A stretch of 64,000 bases of DNA from Cohnella ginsengisoli (lineage in GTDB: Bacteria > Bacillota > Bacilli > Paenibacillales > Paenibacillaceae), in contig NZ_JAPDHZ010000003.1 in NCBI RefSeq assembly GCF_029525555.1, positions 124,001-188,000 on the forward strand, written 5' to 3'. The notes beneath the pieces were generated by a model that was not told the DNA's origin, ran no database searches, and saw only the letters and a list, made by a program, of their open reading frames with translations. Numbering within the stretch: the first letter of the stretch is position 1; each line of letters starts with the position of its first letter. Positions 18,252-27,612 of this stretch are shown here, in pieces. The position numbers and the translations under genes are program-made.

Positions 18252-18741
18252 TCAAATGTATATAGCAGCGCCGAACGCCGATTCCGGCCGGGACCTGGCC
18301 AGTCTGAAGCCGAGATCGTCGATCCGAAACGTCGGATGGCTCCGGCGGCGGACCGTCGCCCCGCAGCCTCTCGCCTCTTCCGCCCCACTGCCGCCGCGAA
18401 AAAAACCGATAAGCGCCGTAAACTTGCGCATCGTACACGTCCCAGCACCATTCCCGGAAGTTGCCGAGCATATCGTATAACCCCCAAGGATTCGGAAGCT
18501 TCCCGCCCACGATGCGCACGGCCCCTCCGGCGGAACGATCGCGCCGTAAAGCGCGCGCGTCACCGGCACCGGCGCCAGCAGGAACGAATCCACCTCGACC
18601 GCCCATGCCGTCTTTTTTACGGTCGTCCCTCAGATGGACGCGTCCTGCGGGAATTTGCAACATCGGATACGGAACAAGCGGGATGTCGCGCCTCTCGCGT
18701 GGCTCGGTCTCGTCGACGCGACCTGCGCTTTCGCGCGTCAT
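18252..18741 (-). pseudogene. SUMF1/formylglycine-generating-enzyme-like gene, internally deleted and frameshifted
   Basis: The ends match the SUMF1/EgtB/PvdO sulfatase-modifying fold: PYPMLQIPAGRVHL and DSFLLAPVPVTRALYG at the front, and LPNPWGLYDMLGNFREWCWD, YRFFRGGS and RRRSHPTFRIDDLGFRLARS at the back. The centre, with the usual RLPTEAEWEYA block and about 90 residues, is missing: VPPEG runs directly into VRIVGGKLPNP. Two further frame breaks occur at a six-T (18613-18618) and a seven-A run (18399-18405) of the plus strand. Its ATG overlaps the DUF4180 stop. Even after base correction the central deletion leaves it non-functional. Confidence 0.75.
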
Positions 18742-19112
18742 CGCGTCGCGCCCAGCTTTTCGATCGCCTGCGGCTCCGTCGGCAAGAAAAAAAGATCCCT
18801 GCCCTGATTGCATTCATAAATAAAATCGCGCAAGCTCTTGCTCGCGCTCGTATACGCGGAGAAGTCGCCTACGATCGCGAGCTTCACCTGATAGTTGACG
18901 AACTTCTGCGCGATCGCCCCGGCCAATCCCGTCTTCAGATCGTAAAATTCGGCGTCGAGCATCGTTCCGTCGATCACGATGCGATCGACGCCGGTCTCGT
19001 ACCGTACGTTCGCCATCATGTCCAGCGCGGATTGAACGTCTCCGATGACTTCCCCGCTCACGAGGGCCACGGGCTCGCGCCCTTCCGCCTCGACTTTCGA
19101 TATTTTCCACAT
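18738..19112 (-). CDS. DUF4180 domain protein
   Basis: A 124-residue protein that fits the DUF4180 family of Firmicutes and Actinobacteria. Visible family features are VALVSGEVIGDVQSALDMMANV, the DRIVIDGTMLDAEFYDLKTGLAG core with buried acidic residues, and FVNYQVKLAIVGDFSAYTS. It resembles STAS-like alpha/beta folds. No biochemical role is established. It lies between a TetR regulator and the SUMF1-like remnant with a four-base overlap on the latter, so the three form an operon. Confidence 0.85.
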   Translation of the reverse strand: MWKISKVEAEGREPVALVSGEVIGDVQSALDMMANVRYETGVDRIVIDGTMLDAEFYDLKTGLAGAIAQKFVNYQVKLAIVGDFSAYTSASKSLRDFIYECNQGRDLFFLPTEPQAIEKLGATR

Positions 19113-19137
19113 GTTCCTCGCCTCCCTTTTTTTACGC

Positions 19138-19794
19138 TCATTTCGGCTTCATGAAGCGTCTCGCGTACTCCTCGCCGATATACCGGTTGTCCGCGCCGCT
19201 GGCGGGAGCCACGTTCGCCACGCGAAAGAAGCTCAAGCCCACGACCATGGCCATCAGGCCATACGCGGCGCTGTGCGCATCGGACGCCGACATCTCCCCT
19301 GTCCGGTCGCCGAATTCGAAAATCCGCGCGATGCCGGCCAGATCCTTCACGTAGCTGCCCGATAAGACGTCGCGCAGCTTCGGATCCACGGCCGCGCGCG
19401 AAAAAAATTGCACGAACAATCGGCCTTGGTCTTCGTACGGAATGCGCATCTCCACGATCCCGTCCAGTTGCGACACGTCGATGCTCGCTCCCGCATCCTG
19501 CCCCGCCGGAGGCAGCATATGCGCGAGAGCAACTTCGAGCATCGCCCCTGCCGTCATGCCGCCCGAGATTTCCGCTTCGATCTTCGCGCCGTAATAGGCC
19601 ATGAACGACTTGAATGCTTCGGTCGTCAGCTCGTCTTTGTTTTTGTAATAATAGGTGACGACGCCTTTGGAGCAGCCCGCCTGCTCCGCGACCTTGTCCA
19701 GCGTCATCCCGTCGATGCCGTACTTGCTGATGCAGGCGAGCGTCGCGTTGACGACATCGGCCCGTCGCCTTGGCCCCATCCCGACCTTAGGCAT
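19138..19794 (-). CDS. TetR family regulator (BetI-like)
   Basis: A 218-residue repressor. The helix-turn-helix GMTLDKVAEQAGCSKGVVTYYYKNKDEL near residues 30-57 is typical, and the rest is an all-helical ligand domain. The start at 19794 (MPKVGMGPRRRADVV) is chosen over the longer frame because AGGGGG lies nine bases upstream and TetR proteins begin close to the DNA-binding domain. A nested palindrome sits just upstream, so the gene is probably autoregulated with the DUF4180 gene that follows 25 bases later. Confidence 0.9.
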   Translation of the reverse strand: MPKVGMGPRRRADVVNATLACISKYGIDGMTLDKVAEQAGCSKGVVTYYYKNKDELTTEAFKSFMAYYGAKIEAEISGGMTAGAMLEVALAHMLPPAGQDAGASIDVSQLDGIVEMRIPYEDQGRLFVQFFSRAAVDPKLRDVLSGSYVKDLAGIARIFEFGDRTGEMSASDAHSAAYGLMAMVVGLSFFRVANVAPASGADNRYIGEEYARRFMKPK

Positions 19795-19810
19795 GGTATC
19801 GCCCCCTGTT

Positions 19811-19840
19811 TTATTTATACTGATCAGTCGGAATAAATAA
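19811..19840. promoter_or_regulatory. TetR operator candidate
   Basis: ACTGATCAGT (19819-19828) is a perfect palindrome flanked by TTATTTA (19811) and TAAATAA (to 19840), giving a nested palindrome 17 bases upstream of the TetR start. The form resembles operators of autoregulated TetR proteins. Confidence 0.65.
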
Positions 19841-19898
19841 AGTCTAGACCATGAACCCAATTTTTGTCAATTCCCTGTTCCTTTTCGCAAGAATGCCA

Positions 19899-20010
19899 TC
19901 CTGCCCGCAAAATCGTTCACTCCTGCCCGGATTGTTCACCGTTCAATCCCTTTTTCGTTCACGACTGGGGAATTCAGCCACTGTATCCGTTCACACCCCG
20001 AATATATAAT
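19899..20010 (+). promoter_or_regulatory. Direct repeats and -10 element upstream of the membrane AraC gene
   Basis: TCCTGCCCG occurs at 19899-19907 and 19921-19929, exactly 22 bases apart, each followed by a GTTCAC hexamer (19915 and 19934); a further GTTCAC lies at 19957. TATAAT at 20005-20010 is a good -10 but no -35 matches, suggesting activation. The start codon is at 20066. Confidence 0.5.
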
Positions 20011-20065
20011 GATACAAACGCCTTCGATCCGATCGATGCCATAGAAACCCGAAGGGAGCCCATCG

Positions 20066-22318
20066 ATGCGCCTAAACCGAATCCGCCGCAACGGAAAGCT
20101 GTACGTGAGAATCTTGCTGGGACTCACCTTGAGCATCGTCCTCGTCCTGATCGCGAGCAACTTCATCTTCTACCTGATCTTCACGGGCGTGCTGCAGGAC
20201 GAAGCCGTCGAAAACGATCTCGCCAACCTTCGGCAGACGGGCAAGGCCGTAGCCAACACGACCGAGAGCGCGCAGACGGTCGCTTTCCAAATTTACCGCA
20301 ACAGCGCGATCGCGAAGATGCTCTATTACAGCAAGCCGGACGCCTTCGATACGCAAGCGGCGATGCTGGATTTGCGCAATTATTTGTCGACGATGCCCTT
20401 CATTCAATCGATCTACGTCTACAATCCCGCATCCGGCTACTACTATATCGCCGCGCAAAACGGCCAGGAAGGCATCTGGCGCGAGTCGGAGGTGCAGGAC
20501 GCGGGCATCCTCGATATTTTGGGCCGCTACAGGGATTACAAGCCGTTCACGCCGATCCCGCGGACGATCAAGTCGGCTGCGGCCAACGCGCCCGATCTCG
20601 GCGTCTATACGTACCTGTGCTACGATGCCATCAACTTCAACCGGGAGATCAACTCCGCCGTCATCGTCAACTTGTCGGCATCCTGGATCAACCGGGAGCT
20701 CGGCAAAGCGGAAACCGCAAGCGCCGGGCGCACGTACCTGCTCGACGATCACGACGTCGTGCGCTCCGTCGACGATCTCATGAGCGCGAAGCTGGGCGAG
20801 TCGGATCTCGCGCTTCTCCAAAGTTACGTAGCCAAGCCCGAATCCGGCTTTGCCGTCGCCGAGTTCGAGGGCGTAAAGTCGCTCATTACCTACACGGCGC
20901 CTACGCCTTACGAATGGCACTACGTCCGGATCACGCCGTACGGGGAGATCACGCAAAAGACGAAGGACATTCGCGGCAAAACGCTGCAGGTCGCAGGCGC
21001 GATCCTCGCCGTCGGGCTGCTGCTGTCCTGGCTGATGTCCCGTTATCTATACGTGCCGATCAACCGGATCGAGAAACGCATGTCCGACCTGGAATCGGAA
21101 AAGCGCAACAGCAGCTACACGCTGCGTCAGAATACGCTGCGCAAGCTCATTCAGATCCAGGACTTCGATCCCGACTTCCAGCTGGAAAAGCTGCGCAGCG
21201 CCGGCATCGCCTTCGACTTCACGCAGCCGTATCAACTCGCTCTCCTGCGAATCGACGGCTTCGATCGGGTACGCAGCCAGAGCTCCAAGGACCTGCTCAC
21301 TTACAAATTCGCGATCATGAATATCGCCGCCGAGATCTCGTCGAAGCTATACGATGCCGATACGGTGGATCTCGAGGACGACGGCATTCTGATGCTGATC
21401 AATACCCGCGGACAGGAGCAGGACGCGGAGGCGCTGCTCGCTATGCTCAAGGAGATCCAGGATGCTTGCGCGGAGTTTCTGCGCATCGGCCTCACGGTGT
21501 CGCTGACGCCGGCCACCAAGAGCCCGCACGAGCTGCACGCCATGTACAAGCTCGCCCGGGAAGCCACCGACCGCCGCTTCTTCAGAGGCTGCGGCTCGAT
21601 CATCGAGGCGACGCCCGGCCCCGGCGACCGCCACTCCTTTTCCGTCGGCAAGGAAAAGCAGATGCTGGACGCCCTCGTCGCGGGCAAAGCGGAGGAGGCA
21701 ACCGCCCTGTACCGGGACATCCTCCTCGAAACCGCCGACTGCCCGTTCAGAGTCACGCAATCCGCGGCAAACCACGTGTCCGTCACGCTCGGCAACATGC
21801 TGGCGGAGATCGAGCGGAACGGCTCGCTGCAGCTCGGCATCGGCGCGGAGCTCAGCATTCCCGGCATCGATCAATACGAGACGCTCGACGGGTTGACGGA
21901 AGCGATGAACCGGTTTTTCGGCCAGCTGAGCGCCAAAGTATTCGAGAAGCGAAGCAACAAGCAGGAGGACCTGATCCGCAAAATCAACGCGCTTATCGAG
22001 ACCCGTTACGACGATTCGAACCTGAGCCTGAATTCGATTTCCGAGGAGTTGAAAATGTCGACCTACCATGTGAGCCGCGTCTATCGTCAGCATACGTTCA
22101 CGACGATCGTCGACATGATCAACAACGTCCGCATCGAAAAAGCGAAAGCGATCCTCATGTCGTCGGACGATCAGGTCGCCGAGATCGCGGAGCGGACCGG
22201 CTTCACGAACAGCTCCTACTTTCACCGGATGTTCAAGAAGCTAACCGGCGTGACGCCGGTGGAATTCCGCAAGGCGCAGGCGGGAGGCAGTCGCGAGGGC
22301 AGGCACGGCAATGGGTAG
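20066..22318 (+). CDS. Membrane-anchored AraC family regulator (750 aa)
   Basis: A large regulator of the type found beside sugar transport genes in Paenibacillaceae. A first membrane helix lies at about 14-40 (LLGLTLSIVLVLIASNFIFY), an extracellular Cache-like sensor of about 260 residues follows, then a second helix near 312-332 (VAGAILAVGLLLSWLMS). The cytoplasmic part ends in a double helix-turn-helix AraC domain (SNLSLNSISEELKMSTYHVS to TGVTPVEFRKAQAG). It probably senses a sugar-loaded binding protein or the sugar itself at the cell surface. It converges with a solute-binding lipoprotein gene, a likely target. Confidence 0.9.
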   Translation: MRLNRIRRNGKLYVRILLGLTLSIVLVLIASNFIFYLIFTGVLQDEAVENDLANLRQTGKAVANTTESAQTVAFQIYRNSAIAKMLYYSKPDAFDTQAAMLDLRNYLSTMPFIQSIYVYNPASGYYYIAAQNGQEGIWRESEVQDAGILDILGRYRDYKPFTPIPRTIKSAAANAPDLGVYTYLCYDAINFNREINSAVIVNLSASWINRELGKAETASAGRTYLLDDHDVVRSVDDLMSAKLGESDLALLQSYVAKPESGFAVAEFEGVKSLITYTAPTPYEWHYVRITPYGEITQKTKDIRGKTLQVAGAILAVGLLLSWLMSRYLYVPINRIEKRMSDLESEKRNSSYTLRQNTLRKLIQIQDFDPDFQLEKLRSAGIAFDFTQPYQLALLRIDGFDRVRSQSSKDLLTYKFAIMNIAAEISSKLYDADTVDLEDDGILMLINTRGQEQDAEALLAMLKEIQDACAEFLRIGLTVSLTPATKSPHELHAMYKLAREATDRRFFRGCGSIIEATPGPGDRHSFSVGKEKQMLDALVAGKAEEATALYRDILLETADCPFRVTQSAANHVSVTLGNMLAEIERNGSLQLGIGAELSIPGIDQYETLDGLTEAMNRFFGQLSAKVFEKRSNKQEDLIRKINALIETRYDDSNLSLNSISEELKMSTYHVSRVYRQHTFTTIVDMINNVRIEKAKAILMSSDDQVAEIAERTGFTNSSYFHRMFKKLTGVTPVEFRKAQAGGSREGRHGNG

Positions 22319-22329
22319 ATGCCTCAATT

Positions 22330-22400
22330 GTGTACGTAGAATCAACAGTCGACGGGCGAACCGGGCTCATGCGCTTCAAGTGTGCACGTAGATCAACAGT
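22330..22400. repeat. Pair of imperfect 20-base direct repeats
   Basis: TGTGTACGTAGAATCAACAGT at 22330 recurs as TGTGCACGTAGATCAACAGT at 22381, 51 bases later, between the AraC stop and the shared terminator. Both are followed by a GC-rich GGGC motif. Purpose unknown; they may be remnants of a dispersed repeat. Confidence 0.55.
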
Positions 22401-22419
22401 GGGCCCGCCCAACTACGCA

Positions 22420-22466
22420 AAAACCTGCAGGAGACCGCCGTTCAGCGGTCCCTGCAGGTTTTCTTC
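22420..22466. terminator. Bidirectional terminator between AraC and solute-binding genes
   Basis: AAAACCTGCAGG pairs with CCTGCAGGTTTT, with an inner stem of GACCGC and GCGGTC around TTCA. The outer A/T bases give a U-tract on either strand, so both convergent transcripts can end here. Confidence 0.85.
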
Positions 22467-22491
22467 CGTCATCTTCCCATTTCGGCCGGTC

Positions 22492-24070
22492 TTACTGGAT
22501 GCCCGACTCGCTCAGATACGCGAGCCATTGTTTCTTGTAAGACTCCTGGATTTTGTCGAGCCCCGCCTTCTTCGCCTTGTCCATGAACGTCTTCACGCCG
22601 CCTTCGACGTCTTTGACTTGGCCGGCGAGCAGCGGGAACAGGTACTGCTTCTCTACCTGCTCGAGCGCCGACCGCTCCGCCTGGTACTCCGTATAATCTT
22701 CGGCGAAGCCGGTGTAGATGTCGGGCTTTTGAACCTTGTCGAGCTGGTCGAAGATCGCCTTGACGCCGTCATAGCTCGGCTCGAACAGCATGAATTCGGG
22801 ATTGCGCCACGCCCAGCCCTGCATGCCTTCGCGCGGGAAGCCGTTCGTGTTGGCGTCGCCGACCATCTTGTAGTAACCGCCGTCGACCGTGTAGTTCGTG
22901 CCTTCGAAGCCGTACTGGGTGAGCAGGTTGTAGCGTTTGTCCAGTACCATCTTCTCGTAAAAGGCGAGCGCGCGCTCCGCGTTTTTGCTGCTGGCCGGGA
23001 TGGCGAAGCCGTTGTGGATCGGATGCACCGGCGTCGCATAGCCCGTCGCGACCGCGAACGGCGTGTAGCCGAGCTCCCAATCCGGATGAAGCGATTTCAT
23101 GTTGCCGTTCGTCTGGTTGTAGCGCGTCGGATTGTCGCCGAGCATCGCCGCCGCCGTGCCGTTGACGAGCTTTTCCTGGTTGGTCGCCTTTTCGTTGAGC
23201 TCGTTCTTGGAGAAGTAGCCTTTATCCGCCCAGCTCTTGAACCGCTTCAGATCTTCGAGCTGCTCCGGCGATCCCCAATACGAACGGATATCCTCGGGAT
23301 GGTCATACGTCGCCAGAAGGCCGTAAGGCATGGAGCCAATGGAACCCCGCGACACGTCGAGCAGCGAGAAGGCCAGCGCATTTTGGATGTCCGATCCGAC
23401 GGCGACGGGCTGAATATCGGGCTCGTGCTGCTTGATCCCGTTCAGGTAGGCCTCGAAGGTGTCCATGTCCACAGGCTTCGGCAAGCCGTATTTCTCGCGG
23501 AGGTCCTCCCTCCATACGAAGCCGCCGGTCACGTATTCCTTGTATGTCGACGGCACGGTGTAGATCTTCCCGTCGGTTCGAACGCCGTCCCATATATCCC
23601 GGGGGGACGAATCGCTGCAGCTCGGGCGCCGCGGCAGGCAGCAGATCGTCGAGCGGGAGAAACGCGCCGTTTTTCGCGTAAGATTGATACTGCGTCCAGT
23701 CCGCCGTGAACAGCAGATCTACCTGCTGGGCGGAGGACAGCAGCAGCTTGTATTTGAGATCGTAGTCCGTCCAGGCGATAAAGTTGAAGGTGACCGACGC
23801 GTTCAGCTCGGCCTCGGCCATCTCGTTGATGGCGTCCTGAATCTGCGGCATATCCGGAGGCGCATTGCCCAGCATGTAAAATTGAAGATCGACATGCTCG
23901 GCACGGTCATCCGGGGATCGGCCGTCGGTCGCGTCCTGGCGAGCTTGCGAAGAGGAGGCTGCCGGCGACTGGAGCGAAGCGCTGTCCGGGGCATGTCCCT
24001 GGCAAGACGCTAACAGCAGAATGGCAGCCGCGGCGACTCCGGTATGCCATGCGCGTGTTTTTGGTTTCAC
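22492..24070 (-). CDS. Extracellular solute-binding lipoprotein of an ABC sugar importer (frameshifted)
   Basis: A 525-residue family 1 solute-binding protein once repaired. The start is GTG at 24070 with AAAGGAGG before it; the signal peptide ends ILLLASCQGHAP, giving a lipobox (LLAS-C). Domain halves include VDLQFYMLGNAPPDMPQIQDA and later NGFAIPASSKNAERALAFYE. The frame is broken in the six-G run at 23601-23606; removing one base gives FVPRDIWDGVRTDGKIYTVPS. No permease lies beside it, so it must use an importer encoded elsewhere or serve as a sensor partner. The convergent membrane AraC protein is the likely regulator. Confidence 0.88.
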
Positions 24071-24123
24071 CGCCGTGCCTCCTTTCTCCTTATAGTTTAC
24101 ATCAGGCATCGTCCCCGCGGGAG

Positions 24124-24158
24124 TACAGCGTCCAAACGCGATCTCTACCGCGTCCAAA
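24124..24158 (-). promoter_or_regulatory. 22-bp spaced direct repeats upstream of the solute-binding gene
   Basis: On the reverse strand TTTGGACGCGGTA (24158-24146) and TTTGGACGCTGTA (24136-24124) are 12/13 identical and start 22 bases apart. They end about 30 bases before a possible -10 near 24091-24099. Two-turn spaced direct repeats are the usual target of AraC-type dimers. Confidence 0.6.
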
Positions 24159-25143
24159 TAAAACATGAACCCGCGGTGCGGAACGATATAAATATAAGGG
24201 TCGGACCCGGCTTATTCGCTTTTTTTTTGTGTAAGGATCGGCGAAAAAAATCGGTCAGAAAATGATAGAACAGCAGCTCCGTCGGCAGGAGCTTGCGCTG
24301 CGTCGGGGAGATGACGCCTACGGTACGCGTCACTTGGGGATCGATCAATGGCAGCTTCACCGTCGACTGCGGGATGATGTCCACCAAAGTGACCTCCGGC
24401 ATGAGCGCTACGCCGAGTCCCGCGGAGACGAGCCCCTTGAGCGCATCGATATCGTCGCCCTCGAACGCGATATGCGGCACGATGCCGATCTCGCGGCACG
24501 CACCCAGCACGATCTCGCGGAAAATCGTTCCTTCCGGCAGCGTAACAAAGGGATCGTCCTTCAGCTCGGACAGCCGTATGCCGGGCTGGTTCGCAAGCCG
24601 ATGATGCATCGGCAGGAGCGCGACGATTTTTTCGGTGAACAGCAATTTGGAGCGAATCTTCTTCTCGTCCGCCGGCAAGGGCGCGATCAAGGCGAGATTG
24701 GATTCGCCGTGAACGACCCCGTCGATCAGATCGCGATAGAGCGCCTGCTTCATCTGGAATTTGGCCTCCGGGTACCGCTGGCGAAACGCGTAAATGGCCG
24801 TCGGCATCACGTGGGCGGCCAGGCTGATCGGAAACGCGATGCGTACCGTTCCTTTCTCCGGCTCCAGATGCTCCTTCACTTCTCGCTTCGCCTCGCCGAT
24901 CATATGCATGATCTGTTCCACGCGCGCCAGAAACAGCTTTCCGTTCGCGGTGAGCTTGACCCTTCTCCCCTCGCGAATGAACAAGTCCACCCCCAGCTCG
25001 CTCTCCAGCTGCAGCAGCTGCCTGCTCACCGACGACTGCGCGACATGCAGCGCATGAGCCGCATCCGTCACGTGCTCCCGCTTCGCGACTTCCAGAAAAT
25101 ATCGCATTTGCCTGATTTCCAGGACGCATCGCCTCTCCTTCAT
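24145..25143 (-). CDS. LysR family regulator, probable regulator of gdhA
   Basis: A LysR protein of about 300 residues. The helix-turn-helix region reads MRYFLEVAKREHVTDAAHAL and VAQSSVSRQLLQLESELGV; the effector domain follows with VRIAFPISLAAHVMPTAI and LVSAGLGVALMPEVTL. It is divergent from the glutamate dehydrogenase gene, the same layout as GltC-like regulators of nitrogen metabolism. The start is unclear since no ATG has a good ribosome site just before LEIRQMRYF. The C-terminus is also doubtful: after FRRSLHKK a nine-T run (24220-24228 of the plus strand) precedes a non-homologous tail; two bases fewer would end the protein at 24212. Confidence 0.85.
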   Translation of the reverse strand: MKERRCVLEIRQMRYFLEVAKREHVTDAAHALHVAQSSVSRQLLQLESELGVDLFIREGRRVKLTANGKLFLARVEQIMHMIGEAKREVKEHLEPEKGTVRIAFPISLAAHVMPTAIYAFRQRYPEAKFQMKQALYRDLIDGVVHGESNLALIAPLPADEKKIRSKLLFTEKIVALLPMHHRLANQPGIRLSELKDDPFVTLPEGTIFREIVLGACREIGIVPHIAFEGDDIDALKGLVSAGLGVALMPEVTLVDIIPQSTVKLPLIDPQVTRTVGVISPTQRKLLPTELLFYHFLTDFFRRSLHKKKANKPGPTLIFISFRTAGSCFIWTR

Positions 25144-25223
25144 GCGCAAAACGCATCAACTTCATCGTAACTGAATATTGGAGCGATCAACGACTTCGAT
25201 CATAATATTAAACTACGATCTCT

Positions 25224-25245
25224 AAAAAAGCGAAATGGCTTTTTT
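25224..25245 (+). promoter_or_regulatory. A/T stem-loop in the gdhA leader
   Basis: AAAAAAGC pairs with GCTTTTTT around GAAATG, about 30 bases before the gdhA start and upstream of its AAAGGAG ribosome site. It looks like a small intrinsic terminator or attenuator, but it is weak and could be chance. Confidence 0.35.
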
Positions 25246-25275
25246 GGCCATTACATCTAAAGGAGTTTTGGACGA

Positions 25276-26656
<1,381 letters not shown>

Positions 26657-26710
26657 GGTCCCGCTGAACCGCTGAACTTATCCGTAACTTAAGGCAACCC
26701 TTTTCAAGCG

Positions 26711-26743
26711 CTCCTCCGGCTAGCCCGGCGGAGTGTTTCTTTT
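26711..26743 (+). terminator. Terminator of gdhA
   Basis: CTCCTCCGG pairs with CCGGCGGAG around CTAGC with one mismatch, followed by TGTTTCTTTT. It lies 55 bases past the gdhA stop. Confidence 0.8.
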
Positions 26744-26831
26744 ATAAATGAATTGGCACTTGAATTCCCAATTTATCCGAGTATAATTGTCGGTATAAAA
26801 ACAAAATGAAAAACGTCAGGAGTTTTCGATC

Positions 26832-27179
26832 ATGAGTCACGGGAGTAAAGCGCAGCGTGAAAAGCGGATCGACGATTATCTGGATCTGTATAATTATGCA
26901 GTCTCCCTTAAGGACGAGGAATGGCAGAAGACGATATTGGCGGAGCTAAGCGCTCCGGCTTACGACGAACGGACCGAGCTGCGCATGCAGCAGCGCGACG
27001 AGCTCATCTCTTATTTCAACGATGTCAATCAGACGCTTATCTTCCTGTACCGCAAGCTGCAGAGCGAGAGCGAACAAGCAAGCCGCGAGCAATTGTGGGA
27101 GCAGATCTGGACTTTAAAGCGGATCAGAGTGGAGATCGGGAAAAAAATGAGGGCGTTCAAGGAAGCGTTGAGTTCATAG
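26832..27179 (+). CDS. Hypothetical helical protein (115 aa)
   Basis: I do not recognise a family. The protein is soluble and almost entirely helical, with segments such as REKRIDDYLDLYNYAVSLKD and QRDELISYFNDVNQTLIFLY, and a basic C-terminus (LKRIRVEIGKKMRAFKEAL). The ATG follows AGGAG by about eight bases and a strong terminator follows the stop, so it is a real single-gene unit. The heptad-like pattern suggests a small coiled-coil or adaptor protein. Confidence 0.65.
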   Translation: MSHGSKAQREKRIDDYLDLYNYAVSLKDEEWQKTILAELSAPAYDERTELRMQQRDELISYFNDVNQTLIFLYRKLQSESEQASREQLWEQIWTLKRIRVEIGKKMRAFKEALSS

Positions 27180-27182
27180 ACG

Positions 27183-27216
27183 AAGAGCCCGCGGCGTCTC
27201 GGACGCCCGGGCTCTT
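27183..27216. terminator. Bidirectional terminator
   Basis: AAGAGCCCGCGGCGTC and GACGCCCGGGCTCTT form a long stem with a TCG loop and one mismatch. It separates the convergent hypothetical gene and the DUF1801 gene and can end both transcripts. Confidence 0.8.
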
Positions 27217-27588
27217 CTATTTGCGCCAAAAAGTGTCGCAGTTCGCTTTATCCGCGATGTTAAACGCGATCAATTTCTCCAGGAGCGCCAAGTCAACCGG
27301 GCTGTCCCAGGGAATTCGCACGAGCTCTTTGGTATGCGCGTAGCCGGCTTGCGCGATATCGTCCGCAAAGCGCAGTATGCCCGCCTTCTCAGGCGCGACG
27401 GCCATATGCGGCTTGGCCGTGCTGAACCCGATGATAAACGTGCCGTGATCGGTGAACATCGGCTGGTTCCATGCGATCTTGGGCGTCAACGCCTGAAAAT
27501 TATCCGTGATCCAGCCGAAAACCGTTTCGAGTCTCTCCCGGTGAGACGGGTTGTCGATGCGCGCCAGGTATTCCGCGAAAATCTCCAT
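27217..27588 (-). CDS. DUF1801/YdhG-like iron chaperone family protein
   Basis: A 123-residue protein matching the DUF1801 family, whose Bacillus member Fra (YdhG) has a frataxin-like fold and donates iron. Family features are RLETVFGWITDNFQALTPKIAWNQPMFTDHG with the conserved W-N-P-F residues, FIIGFSTAKPHMAVAPE and ELVRIPWDSPVD. The start at 27588 (MEIFAEYLA) has GGAGG seven bases upstream. It is transcribed on its own, just downstream of the GH95 gene on the same strand with a 24-base gap. Iron transfer here is inferred from the family. Confidence 0.85.
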   Translation of the reverse strand: MEIFAEYLARIDNPSHRERLETVFGWITDNFQALTPKIAWNQPMFTDHGTFIIGFSTAKPHMAVAPEKAGILRFADDIAQAGYAHTKELVRIPWDSPVDLALLEKLIAFNIADKANCDTFWRK

Positions 27589-27612
27589 TGGGCTCCCTCC
27601 CGTTTCCATCCA

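Noticed and set aside
18237..19154. Plus-strand 305-codon frame over the SUMF1-DUF4180 genes
   Set aside because: Arginine-rich antisense frame without start signals; the minus-strand reading has clear family motifs.
19864..23709. Plus-strand open frame of 1281 codons
   Set aside because: It overlaps the membrane AraC gene and the antisense of the solute-binding gene, is rich in Arg and low-complexity residues, and has no ribosome site. It is an artefact of high GC.
25224..25245. Amino-acid-sensing riboswitch or T-box before gdhA
   Set aside because: The stem is only eight bases, mostly A-U, and no conserved riboswitch core is visible in the short leader.
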